64,000 bases of DNA from assembly GCA_011056555.1 (NCBI GenBank), contig DSEQ01000011.1:1-64000 (forward strand), given 5' to 3'. Under the pieces are notes generated by a model. The model saw nothing but the letters and a program-made list of their open reading frames with translations, did no database searches and was not told the origin of the DNA. Origin of the DNA: Candidatus Zixiibacteriota bacterium (GTDB taxonomy: Bacteria > Zixibacteria > MSB-5A5 > JAABVY01). Position 1 is the first letter of the stretch. The number at the start of each line of letters is the position of its first letter. The position numbers were made by a program, and so were the translations under genes. Below, piece after piece: positions 27,138 to 35,027 of this stretch.

Positions 27138-27986
27138 TTAATCATGTCCCTGACGGACGAGTGTTTGGTATTCGTCCTGAATTAAAGTCGTTATCTTCCC
27201 CGGTTTACCATTGCCGATCTGCAGATCATTGACCGCAACCACGGGAGTAATTTCAAGCGTCGTGCTGGTGACAAATGCCTCATCCAGCTTTTCCACCATG
27301 CTCTCCTCTATCGCTTCCATCAGCAAATCAATGTCCATCCTGCTGCAGATCTCGATAACTGTCCTGCGGGTCACGCCGGATAGGACTCTGTTTGATCGGG
27401 GATGTGTATAAACCTTTCCGTCCTTAACAGCGAAGAGATTGCTGTGGGTGCCCTCCAGCAGGACTCCGTCCCTGACAAAAATCGCTTCTGTCCCGCCTTG
27501 ATCGAATGCTCTTTGATGCGCCAGAACATTGGGCAGAAGGTCGATGGTCTTGATATTGCAATGTCCCCAGCGGTCATCCGGCACAGTTACGGCCTTGATT
27601 CCGTTTTTCTGATGCGCTCGATTGGGACTGAATTCGCCGGCCGAGATATACAGAGTGGGAAGGACATCACCCGGAGGGAAGTGATGAGCGCGTTTATAAG
27701 CACCGCGGGTTACCTGGATATATATATTGGCAATCACATCCTCCAGATCGTTTTTCTCGATAAGCAGGGCGCAGACTTCACGAACATATTCAATGTTTTC
27801 CAGCTTGATCCGGGCAAATTCACAGCCGCACTTAAGACGGGCTATGTGATCCCTTAGACGGAATGGCCTGCCGTTATATGCCAGCACAACCTCATAAAGC
27901 CCGTCACCAAATAGAAATCCCCGGTCATCCGGAGAAATCTGAACATGCTGCTTGTCCAAAAATTCGCCGTTAAGAAAAACTATCAC
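27138..27986 (-). CDS. dat: D-amino acid aminotransferase (class IV)
   Basis: PLP fold-type IV transaminase, 282 residues, most like D-alanine aminotransferase: DRGFLFGDGLYEVVLAYNG near residue 21, the KTIDLLPNVLAHQRAF segment with the PLP lysine near 147, EAIFVRDGVLLEGTHSNLF and the VLSGVTRRTV phosphate loop. It would make D-Glu/D-Ala for the cell wall. Branched-chain aminotransferase or ADC lyase are alternatives but the KTIDLLPNVLA form favours Dat. The start is GTG at 27986 with GGGACGGA upstream. It is divergent from the thioredoxin-like gene and 50 bases before thrC. Confidence 0.8.
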   Translation of the reverse strand: MIVFLNGEFLDKQHVQISPDDRGFLFGDGLYEVVLAYNGRPFRLRDHIARLKCGCEFARIKLENIEYVREVCALLIEKNDLEDVIANIYIQVTRGAYKRAHHFPPGDVLPTLYISAGEFSPNRAHQKNGIKAVTVPDDRWGHCNIKTIDLLPNVLAHQRAFDQGGTEAIFVRDGVLLEGTHSNLFAVKDGKVYTHPRSNRVLSGVTRRTVIEICSRMDIDLLMEAIEESMVEKLDEAFVTSTTLEITPVVAVNDLQIGNGKPGKITTLIQDEYQTLVRQGHD

Positions 27987-28112
27987 AAATCCGTCCCATG
28001 CATAATCCGAGCGCTAATATTGGTCACTCAATAATAATCAAAACTGGCCCGTACCGAAACATAATTCTCGCAGAGTCTTCGGCGATGTCAGCAAACTCAA
28101 CAAATCTTTATA

Positions 28113-28143
28113 TTGACAAACCAATCAGCCCTCGGCTTATACA
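28113..28143 (+). promoter_or_regulatory. Possible promoter for the thioredoxin-like gene
   Basis: TTGACA (28113-28118) and TATACA (28138-28143) with a 19-base spacer, about 50 bases before the start codon. Confidence 0.35.
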
Positions 28144-28190
28144 TGATGTGGGTTTTGTAAAATCTTTGCATTGCAAAATATTGAACCGCT

Positions 28191-28766
28191 ATGACTGATA
28201 CTCGAAAAGATTCGATCATGGGCATCATGTGGCCGATAGCCGTAATTATCATGGCTATCGCGGTCATATTCATGGCCTATCAGAATTATCAACTGCGCAA
28301 AGAGATTTTGCGTCTGAAGTCTCGGCCATATCCTGCCGACCACATCCCTTCAGTGCATGAGGGGGATACCGCCAGACCATTTATGGGGCAACTTTCGGAC
28401 GGCCGTGAAATTTATTTCCATCCCGATTCACTTGTGAATCCCGTTATCATGGTATGGTTCAGTTATGACTGCGAGCCGTGTCTTGATGCCCTGCATCGAT
28501 GGAATCAGCTTGCCCGGAAATACCCGGATCAAATTATCGGAATTGAGACCGGGGAATGGTATGATGGGGCTTTGTTTTCAAGTAATGATGCAGTTTTCCC
28601 GGTTCTTTTTCCCGCTTCGGATTCAGTCAAAGAACATTATCAGGTTTATTCCACACCACAGACTATGGTAGTTCTTCCGGAGGGAATAATCGGATATGTC
28701 AAGCACGGGATCCTGGATGAGAATGCGGCAGCGGAGATCAAAGCAATCCTGAACTCTGATAAATAA
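28191..28766 (+). CDS. Membrane-anchored thioredoxin-like (TlpA/ResA-type) protein
   Basis: 191 residues: a signal-anchor helix at about 10-30, a short linker, then a thioredoxin fold facing the periplasm. VIMVWFSYDCEPCLDAL contains the CxxC (CEPC) at about residues 97-100 and VYSTPQTMVVLPEG supplies the cis-Pro loop. Likely a disulfide reductase or cytochrome/oxidative-protein-folding helper. No RBS is clear at the first ATG; an in-frame ATG at 28218 (MGIMWPI) is possible. It is a single-gene unit. Confidence 0.83.
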   Translation: MTDTRKDSIMGIMWPIAVIIMAIAVIFMAYQNYQLRKEILRLKSRPYPADHIPSVHEGDTARPFMGQLSDGREIYFHPDSLVNPVIMVWFSYDCEPCLDALHRWNQLARKYPDQIIGIETGEWYDGALFSSNDAVFPVLFPASDSVKEHYQVYSTPQTMVVLPEGIIGYVKHGILDENAAAEIKAILNSDK

Positions 28767-28849
28767 AACACCTTTCTGAACAGTTCCTGTACATTCAGTA
28801 TGCACTTGAAGTCTCGGACGGGTTGGTAATCATTAAGGCAAATAAATTG

Positions 28850-29479
28850 TTATTGGATTTTGTCCGATTTTTCCAGATTATGCCTGGCGCAGAGAATTCT
28901 CACATTTTCGGAAGTAATGCTTGTTCCGCCCTTGGAATATGGCAGATCATGATCAAAATGAAGTTCATCTGTGGCGCCACAGATAACGCATCTACCCTTA
29001 TCACGGATCCACACTTCCTTCTTAACCTCACTGGGAATAACCCGGGACCTCTCCCTTAATACGTTTTCCTTCAATTCACCACTATCGATATCAATTTGCG
29101 AGCTTTCCAAGGTAAATATAAACACTCTGCGATTATTGGCATCCATCTCATATTTATAATCTATTAACCTGAAAAATCCCTTCTCCGACCAGATTCCAGA
29201 AAAGAGTTTCTCATAGACCCTCACAATTTCAGCCTGACGCTTTCCGGACGAATAATCATCAACTGCCGAAGCAAATAATCCATTCTGAGTAGGCTTTCCA
29301 TTTTTTGTGAATCGCGGCTGGTCAACTGCCTTTGGATCATCAATATCTGCAGTCCTCGGAATATCATGCCCTTCATATTCAATTCTCAAACCATCTTCGC
29401 TAATCTTATCTCTGTAAGGGGCATTTTTCCTCTGAGACATCAGAATTACAGAATAGTTGGGATTCAGGCGATAATTCAT
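28850..29479 (-). CDS. Probable SRA-like/HNH endonuclease (modification-dependent nuclease candidate)
   Basis: 209 residues. The C-terminal ~65 residues are an HNH nuclease: RCVICG, HFDHDLPYSKGG, ENVRILCARHN, that is paired Cys, the DH pair, Asn and the final His. The N-terminal ~135 residues carry features of an SRA (YDG) base-flipping domain: NPNYSVILMSQRKN, RIEYEGHDIP, NGLFASAVDDYSSGK and GFFRLIDYKYEMD with a downstream VFIFTLE. SRA-HNH proteins cut DNA with modified cytosine. The SRA call is by eye and could be a different wing. No methyltransferase partner adjoins, as expected for type IV enzymes. GCGGGG sits close to the ATG. Confidence 0.7.
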   Translation of the reverse strand: MNYRLNPNYSVILMSQRKNAPYRDKISEDGLRIEYEGHDIPRTADIDDPKAVDQPRFTKNGKPTQNGLFASAVDDYSSGKRQAEIVRVYEKLFSGIWSEKGFFRLIDYKYEMDANNRRVFIFTLESSQIDIDSGELKENVLRERSRVIPSEVKKEVWIRDKGRCVICGATDELHFDHDLPYSKGGTSITSENVRILCARHNLEKSDKIQ

Positions 29480-29633
29480 CCCCGCTGAATAGTCTGGATA
29501 TTCTCATTATCGCACATTTCCCGATATGAAATAATCTGGTCTTTCATTGTGACTAAGATAATAAATTCATAAGTCAAATTCAAATTATGTATGTGAGAAT
29601 AGGGATGGCTGGACAGTTCTGTAGATTAATAAA

Positions 29634-29707
29634 TACCCCCGGCAGGACTCGAACCTGCTACCCTCTGCTTAGAAGGCAGATGCTCTGTCCGGATGAGCTA
29701 CGGGGGC
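29634..29707 (-). tRNA. tRNA-Arg (TCT)
   Basis: Minus strand cloverleaf of 74 nt: acceptor GCCCCCG/CGGGGGT (one G-U), D arm GCTC/GAGC, anticodon stem TCTGC/GCAGA with loop CTTCTAA (anticodon TCT, reads AGA/AGG), T arm with GGTTCGAGTCC. CCA is not encoded. Confidence 0.95.
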
Positions 29708-29715
29708 ATCAAAAT

Positions 29716-30147
29716 CTAATCTTCAAAATCGGCCGACATGCCAAAGAGCAAGTGGTCCAGGGAGTATTTATTATAATTTAACAATATAATGTCAAGTGCG
29801 ATTATTATCAAATACGGAATATTTGACTTTGCATCACCACCATCGCCGCGAACTATCAGACCAAAATTCAGAACTACAAGCAATAGACCGGCAAGATACA
29901 GGGCGGGACGGGTCAGGAGCCCGAAGAAAATCAAGATTCCAAGGATTGTCTCCGCAAATGGCAGAACATAGGCGAAAATCGTCACCAGGAAGGCCGGCAG
30001 CCATGTTTCTGCGAAGCTGCTCTGAAAATATCCAACAATCGTCATGTAATCCAGGAGTTTGAACAACCCCGCCATAAAAAAGACAATTCCGACCATAAGT
30101 CTCAGAATCAAGAAACCGAAGCAGATGTCGTTTTCGCGAAGTTTCAT
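29716..30147 (-). CDS. DoxX-family membrane protein
   Basis: 143 residues from the ATG at 30147, which follows TGGAGGTTCGA. Four predicted helices; RLMVGIVFFMAGLFKL near residue 14 and FAETILGILIFFGLLTRPA near 75 are the DoxX hallmarks. The family includes quinol oxidase subunits and components linked to SOD/thiosulfate metabolism; here no oxidase subunits are adjacent. It lies between two tRNA genes. Confidence 0.88.
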   Translation of the reverse strand: MKLRENDICFGFLILRLMVGIVFFMAGLFKLLDYMTIVGYFQSSFAETWLPAFLVTIFAYVLPFAETILGILIFFGLLTRPALYLAGLLLVVLNFGLIVRGDGGDAKSNIPYLIIIALDIILLNYNKYSLDHLLFGMSADFED

Positions 30148-30228
30148 TCGAACCTCCAAAGATTTAGAAAATAGTGTTTCCGCTATTTAAAGCCCCTTGC
30201 AATCTGAAATGTTCCCTGTAGAAAGAAA

Positions 30229-30302
30229 TCGGGGTGAGAGGATTTGAACCTCCGACATCTTGCTCCCAAAGCAAGCGCGCTACCGGGCTGCGCCACACCC
30301 CG
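30229..30302 (-). tRNA. tRNA-Pro (TGG)
   Basis: Minus strand, 74 nt: acceptor CGGGGTG/CACCCCG, D arm GCGC/GCGC, anticodon stem CTTGC/GCAAG with loop TTTGGGA (TGG), T loop GTTCAAATCC. CCA is not encoded. Confidence 0.95.
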
Positions 30303-30359
30303 AATTAGAAAGAATAAATTCATTTTTCAAGCACTGTCAAGCAGTCATTTCTTTTTAGC

Positions 30360-30387
30360 TTGAATTACGGCGGTTCGCCCATATATT
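30360..30387 (+). promoter_or_regulatory. Promoter giving a probably leaderless mRNA
   Basis: TTGAAT (30360-30365), 16 bases, TATATT (30382-30387). The initiation codon ATG is at 30395, seven bases past the -10, so the transcript would begin at or next to the AUG. No Shine-Dalgarno is present. Confidence 0.5.
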
Positions 30388-30394
30388 CTCTTGC

Positions 30395-32830
30395 ATGAAA
30401 CTGAACAGGCTCTTATTTGTTTCGGCAATTTTGATATTTCTTATATTGGCGGCATCCCTCTTGAAGCCGGGATTCCTCTGGGGCCTGAAACTACCGGGCT
30501 ATCTGGACCTGTACCAGTCATTCCTGATCATATTATCCGCTCTGTCAATTTATATATTGATCTCGCTGGCAGCCGGAGTCCCGGGCATGGAACAGGACAC
30601 TTCCGATGTGAAATTGAAACGAATTGCAATCCTGCTTTTTTCAGCCATATTCCTGGTCATAATATTCTACCAGTTCCGTTCGGCCACCATGCTCCTCGGG
30701 GATGGGTACCTGCGTGCAAATGAAACCAATCTGGGATCCAAACTGCACTTCACAGAACCCCTGGACAAATTTTGGCAATATATCGTCTATATCACGCTGG
30801 GTGACTGGTTCGGCCTCAAAAGCTATCAGACCTACCAGATTGTATCGATCTTCGGAGGTGTCCTGTTCTTCATGTTCGGGCTCTGGTTTGCCGACCGCTA
30901 TGGTAAATCGCGGCCGGAGAAAATACTGATGGCTGCGCTTATCTTCTCATCCGCGATTATGCAGATATTTTTTGGATATGTGGAAAGCTACAGCCTCTCC
31001 AATCCGCTCTTCCTGTTCGCAATCGGAGCCACCTATGTCGAAGTAAAACATTCCCGCTCCATTATACCGGGCCTGCTGCTATATTTTACCGCCTGCCTCT
31101 TCCATATGTCGCTGCTGGCCTATTATCCGGCCTTTTTTATACTGGCGATAATCTTATGGCGTGCTGAGCGCAGTGGAAATTCACTGGCTGAATTCATCGC
31201 TGCGATTGCTGTTCCCATTCTATCAATAACCATGGTAATTGTACTAAATAATCTGCAATTTGGAGGGAGCTTTGATCAAAATATCTTCGATTACCTGATT
31301 ATCCCGCTCCTTCCCAATGATACCGGATACTGGCTGCTGTCCCCGACGCATCTGCTCGACATGCTGAATCAGATACTTTTGGTGGCACCGGCGGCGATAA
31401 TAATATTTATCGCTTTCAATCCCTTTAGAAGAAAATTTTATACCGATCACTTCAGCTTTTTTGTGGCCCTGTTATCAATATGCGGCCTGCTGTTTCTGGC
31501 GTTTTTCGACACCGCTTTCGGAATCGCCCGGGACTGGGATCTGTTCAGCTCGATTGCAATTCCCTTAAACGTCCTGGCAGGAGTTATGTTGATCAATGCT
31601 CATAGGGCATCTGAAGATTACTCAAGTTTCAAGAAATTTTCCCCCGTGCTCCCGGCATTAATTATAAGCTTCGCATTCATTCTCCTGAATTCTCAGGAGA
31701 AACCGTCAGTGGAGAGATACAAAGACATAATCAATCAGAGCGAGCATGGGCGCCATCTCAATCTGGAAAACCTTGGCAATTATTATTCCATGGAGGATGA
31801 TACCGTCAACTATTATGACGTATTAAGAAAAGCGGGTAAATATGTAGAACATCCCCGCTATCAACATAAGATCGGAATGAAGCTGCTGGAGGATGGCCTG
31901 ACTGAACGTGCTGTGGAACATTTTTACAAAGCTCTTCAGATAGATCCATCCTACTTGCCCGCGCTGAATTATCTGGGTATGACCTATGGCCTTATCGGCG
32001 AAAAAGAACCGGAAGCATTCACGATAGCCGAAAAATATTTCCGGCTCGTGCAAAGATATGATCCTGACTACCCGCATCTTCACCACAATCTCGGCGGTAT
32101 CTACTACCAGTCCAGGCGATATGATCAAGCCCTGTCTGAATATCGCATGGCGATCGAGGCCGACCCGGATCATTTGCCCTCATATGAAAAACTCGGCATG
32201 ACATTCGAAAGAACGGGACAATATGATTCCTCGGAGTACTATTATCGTTACGTAATCGAACACGATCGGGAGGGCTTTGACGCTTATCTGCATCTGGGGA
32301 AAATGCTCTACTCCAGCGGAAAGAAGGAGACAGCATCGCAAGTGCTATCAAGTGCGGAAGAGAATTTTCCTGACTCCGAAAAGCAGATCGAGATTGCTAA
32401 AACCTATGCCCAGATTAATCTTTACAGTGATGCAGTCAGAGTTCTGGAGGAATTGACCCAAAATCCCGCATCCCCGGTCGATGCCTATGTTACTCTCGCC
32501 AATCTCTATAATCTGCTGAACAAACAGGTCCAGGGGATTTCCGTCCTCTCACGAGCAGCCGAGAGAAATGCCGACCCCCGCTCCTTGATAGCATTGGCAG
32601 AAACATTTCTTCAACTGGGGGCCAGCGATTCGGCCGAGGTACACCTGCTCAATTCCATCTCTCTTGATCAAACATTTTATCTGGGCTACAGGAAACTGGG
32701 GACATATTATCTGCTTCAGGGAATGCAGGAGAAAGCCCGGCAGGTGCTTGAAATGGGTCTGGCGAATGTCGAAAATCCCCGGGACAGGAAGTCCTTAAGC
32801 TCTTTGCTTGATAGAATAAATGATCAGTAG
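30395..32830 (+). CDS. Polytopic membrane protein with C-terminal TPR array (GT-C glycosyltransferase-like)
   Basis: 811 residues. The first ~430 residues hold about 11-12 helices; a large first loop has LLGDGYLRANET, the acidic position expected for GT-C glycosyltransferases (like PMT/ArnT family), so a lipid-linked sugar transferase is the best guess. Residues ~450-800 are TPR repeats, e.g. AVEHFYKALQIDPSYLPALN and ALSEYRMAIEADPDHLPSYE. The fusion resembles TPR-tailed mannosyltransferases but no motif proves the activity. The gene seems leaderless and is the only gene of its unit; a beta-propeller gene follows 151 bases later. Confidence 0.75.
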   Translation: MKLNRLLFVSAILIFLILAASLLKPGFLWGLKLPGYLDLYQSFLIILSALSIYILISLAAGVPGMEQDTSDVKLKRIAILLFSAIFLVIIFYQFRSATMLLGDGYLRANETNLGSKLHFTEPLDKFWQYIVYITLGDWFGLKSYQTYQIVSIFGGVLFFMFGLWFADRYGKSRPEKILMAALIFSSAIMQIFFGYVESYSLSNPLFLFAIGATYVEVKHSRSIIPGLLLYFTACLFHMSLLAYYPAFFILAIILWRAERSGNSLAEFIAAIAVPILSITMVIVLNNLQFGGSFDQNIFDYLIIPLLPNDTGYWLLSPTHLLDMLNQILLVAPAAIIIFIAFNPFRRKFYTDHFSFFVALLSICGLLFLAFFDTAFGIARDWDLFSSIAIPLNVLAGVMLINAHRASEDYSSFKKFSPVLPALIISFAFILLNSQEKPSVERYKDIINQSEHGRHLNLENLGNYYSMEDDTVNYYDVLRKAGKYVEHPRYQHKIGMKLLEDGLTERAVEHFYKALQIDPSYLPALNYLGMTYGLIGEKEPEAFTIAEKYFRLVQRYDPDYPHLHHNLGGIYYQSRRYDQALSEYRMAIEADPDHLPSYEKLGMTFERTGQYDSSEYYYRYVIEHDREGFDAYLHLGKMLYSSGKKETASQVLSSAEENFPDSEKQIEIAKTYAQINLYSDAVRVLEELTQNPASPVDAYVTLANLYNLLNKQVQGISVLSRAAERNADPRSLIALAETFLQLGASDSAEVHLLNSISLDQTFYLGYRKLGTYYLLQGMQEKARQVLEMGLANVENPRDRKSLSSLLDRINDQ

Positions 32831-32914
32831 ATGTGTCAATCCTGACACGCCGCATTTAATATCCGCATCCCTCTTTTTACCCTAATACTTTATAGTACAA
32901 TAGATTACAATTCC

Positions 32915-32928
32915 GGCACGGTTTCTGT
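32915..32928 (+). promoter_or_regulatory. Weak sigma-54-like site upstream of the propeller gene
   Basis: CGGCACGGTTTCTGTT: GG and GT spaced as the -24/-12 pair (GC expected at -12). Its neighbourhood (CGGCACG-N4-CTG followed by TTATAT) resembles the better site at 38731. Confidence 0.3.
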
Positions 32929-32981
32929 TTTATATCTGCTGTGAAGATACAAAACTGAAACCTTCAAACAAGGAGTTCGAG

Positions 32982-34061
32982 ATGAAATCGAAATTAGGAT
33001 TTATCGCCGTCTCATCAGTCATAGTCCTCTCGATAATCATAATTTTTGCAGTGAGTATCGAGCGGAAAGATTCCGGGCCAAATGAATTGCAGGGCAGGGC
33101 CGATTCCGGCCGGGTTAAAGATGGAAATTCAAACCCGGGAGAGGTCCCCGAGCAGGTCATTCCCATAGAGCCGGAACCGGCTGAGACCCTGCAGATATCA
33201 TTTGCGCATGTCAAGGACCTGACATTCTGGAACGATAGAATCGCTGCCGGTACCGAGGGCGGTGTATTCACCTACAAACCTGAAGATTCTTCTTATCAGT
33301 TTTTCTACTATGCTAATGGTCTGACCGAGTATGACGTTAACGCCCTTCTCCAGATCGGTGACAAACTCCTGGTCGGCACCCAGGGCGGTCTGGCGCAAAT
33401 CGATCAGGCCGGCAGGATCGAAAAAATCGATTTCGGTTTTGAACCGCCGGTTACAGCACTGGCAGAATCCCGGGGCAGCATCCTGATCGGAACCGCCAAG
33501 GACGGCCTGATTTCCTATCAGGACGGCAGCGCCCGGCAGATTTTCCAGGTGCTCGACATAACCTCGGTTGTTTCTTCAGGAGATCAAATTTGGGTCTCTA
33601 CAGGGGGACACGGGCTTTTCAGCTTCGACGGCATGGAATGGAAAAAGCGCTTCCTGGTGGACGACACTACCGCTTTCGATTATGTGGCCGATCTGGACTT
33701 CAAGTTCCAGCGCCTGTTTGCCGGTACGCCCTACGGCCTGTATGTCTTTGACGGCGGCAGATGGAGCCTCTACAATGAAGAGGACGGCCTGATGATCTGT
33801 GATATCAGGCATATCGACTTCAAGGGCTGGAAAATCGTGGTCGGCACAAACGACTGGGGCATCTATGAGATCTTCGAAGACTGGATTACGCCCAGAGACT
33901 GGACAGAGGGTATGGAAGTAACGGCTTTGGCATGCAAGGACGACTACACGGTCGTAGGAACTCCGCATGAAGGGATCTATATCGCGAAAGGTGACCAGAT
34001 CAACCATATCAATCCTACCCCACAAACCTTTACGCGACCGGTTGTAGCGTCAATTCACTAA
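32982..34061 (+). CDS. Signal-anchored beta-propeller protein
   Basis: 359 residues. A hydrophobic helix at 5-24 anchors or exports it, then a Pro/Glu-rich linker (~30-65), then repeated ~45-residue units such as IAAGTEGGVFTYKPEDSS, KLLVGTQGGLAQIDQAG, SILIGTAKDGLISYQDG, RLFAGTPYGLYVFDGGRW and KIVVGTNDWGIYEIFEDW. These match the regulator-propeller repeats (Reg_prop) of two-component sensor domains but no kinase part follows. Binding of sugars or proteins is possible. CAAGGAGTTCGAG precedes the ATG by six bases. Confidence 0.78.
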   Translation: MKSKLGFIAVSSVIVLSIIIIFAVSIERKDSGPNELQGRADSGRVKDGNSNPGEVPEQVIPIEPEPAETLQISFAHVKDLTFWNDRIAAGTEGGVFTYKPEDSSYQFFYYANGLTEYDVNALLQIGDKLLVGTQGGLAQIDQAGRIEKIDFGFEPPVTALAESRGSILIGTAKDGLISYQDGSARQIFQVLDITSVVSSGDQIWVSTGGHGLFSFDGMEWKKRFLVDDTTAFDYVADLDFKFQRLFAGTPYGLYVFDGGRWSLYNEEDGLMICDIRHIDFKGWKIVVGTNDWGIYEIFEDWITPRDWTEGMEVTALACKDDYTVVGTPHEGIYIAKGDQINHINPTPQTFTRPVVASIH

Positions 34062-34076
34062 CAACCTCCTCCAACG

Positions 34077-34106
34077 GAAAAGCCGCTCTTCCCAGAGCGG
34101 CTTTTC
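34077..34106. terminator. Bidirectional terminator
   Basis: AAAAGCCGCTCT, loop TCCC, AGAGCGGCTTTT: 12-bp perfect stem with A and T ends, between the propeller gene and the convergent YIP1 gene. Confidence 0.92.
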
Positions 34107-34211
34107 TACTCTCGATAAGAAATGGATAGGGATTTCTTTTCCCGACTGGTTAAAGCCCAATTAGCAAGTCAAGAATTATTCAAGAAAAAAGTATTTTTAT
34201 GATAAATTAAT

Positions 34212-34862
34212 TTACACAAATCCTAAATATTGGAAGAGTAAATAAAGAAACACGAACCACAATATCGGAACCACAAAGAGCATCAAGATCGCCCGCAGCG
34301 TCTTGCAGCCGAGCGCAACGACCGCTCCGAAAACCGCCAGGAACCAGCCGTACAGGATACTGATTCCAGGAACGGCATAGATCACGATATTTAATATCGG
34401 ATTCTCCGAAGGAGCGCTATGGTAGTGACTTCCAAATGCAATAATCAGTCCCAGTTTTGTCAGGAATACCGCAAGCACAAACGGCATCCAGGCATAGATT
34501 GTGACCGCAACCGAGTTTTTCATATCCTTTCTGGAATCTGCGAGGTAGGCATAGAAATGGAATAATATCCCCCCTATCAGGTAAAACAGTCCCATGAAAA
34601 CCAGGCTCATCAGCATCAACAGGATAAAAGAGGAGATTCTTCCCGTAACCAGCCCACCCGGGGTAAGCAGGGTTCTATCCATCAACTGCAGGGCCATTGC
34701 CAGTCCCAGGAGCCAGGCCGAAAAAGTCAGGTACGGAAAAACATCCCGGGCCACAGTCTTCTTAAAAAAAGTATAGGGACGGAAAAGGAGCAGTTTTAAC
34801 ATGCCGGGAAAACCGGGGCTCTTCTCCTCAACCTCGTATGCAGCCATCAGAGCATCATCCAT
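34212..34862 (-). CDS. YIP1-family membrane protein
   Basis: 216 residues, with a cytosolic N terminus and five hydrophobic segments (about 45-65, 75-100, 112-130, 150-170, 180-205). RPYTFFKKT before helix 1 and the overall pattern fit the YIP1/DUF1282-like family of unknown function. No RBS is visible: a TTGTAA-N16-TAAAAT promoter on the minus strand ends right at the ATG, so the real start may be the ATG at 34847 (MAAYEVEEK), read from a nearly leaderless message. Confidence 0.75.
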   Translation of the reverse strand: MDDALMAAYEVEEKSPGFPGMLKLLLFRPYTFFKKTVARDVFPYLTFSAWLLGLAMALQLMDRTLLTPGGLVTGRISSFILLMLMSLVFMGLFYLIGGILFHFYAYLADSRKDMKNSVAVTIYAWMPFVLAVFLTKLGLIIAFGSHYHSAPSENPILNIVIYAVPGISILYGWFLAVFGAVVALGCKTLRAILMLFVVPILWFVFLYLLFQYLGFV

Positions 34863-35027
34863 ATTTTATGCTTATGGAAATTATTTACAAATGTTGCATA
34901 AAAGTTCATAAAATTAATTTTCTCCCACGGGCCAATTTTACAGAACACCATCTGTTTTTGCTTGAATTCAACTTCCGGATTTGCGTAATATATAAAAATT
35001 TCGGTGAAACTTCAAAGGAGTGAAAAA

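Noticed and set aside
29601-29781. Plus-strand frame after AGGGATGG near 29600
   Set aside because: It runs antisense through the tRNA-Arg gene.
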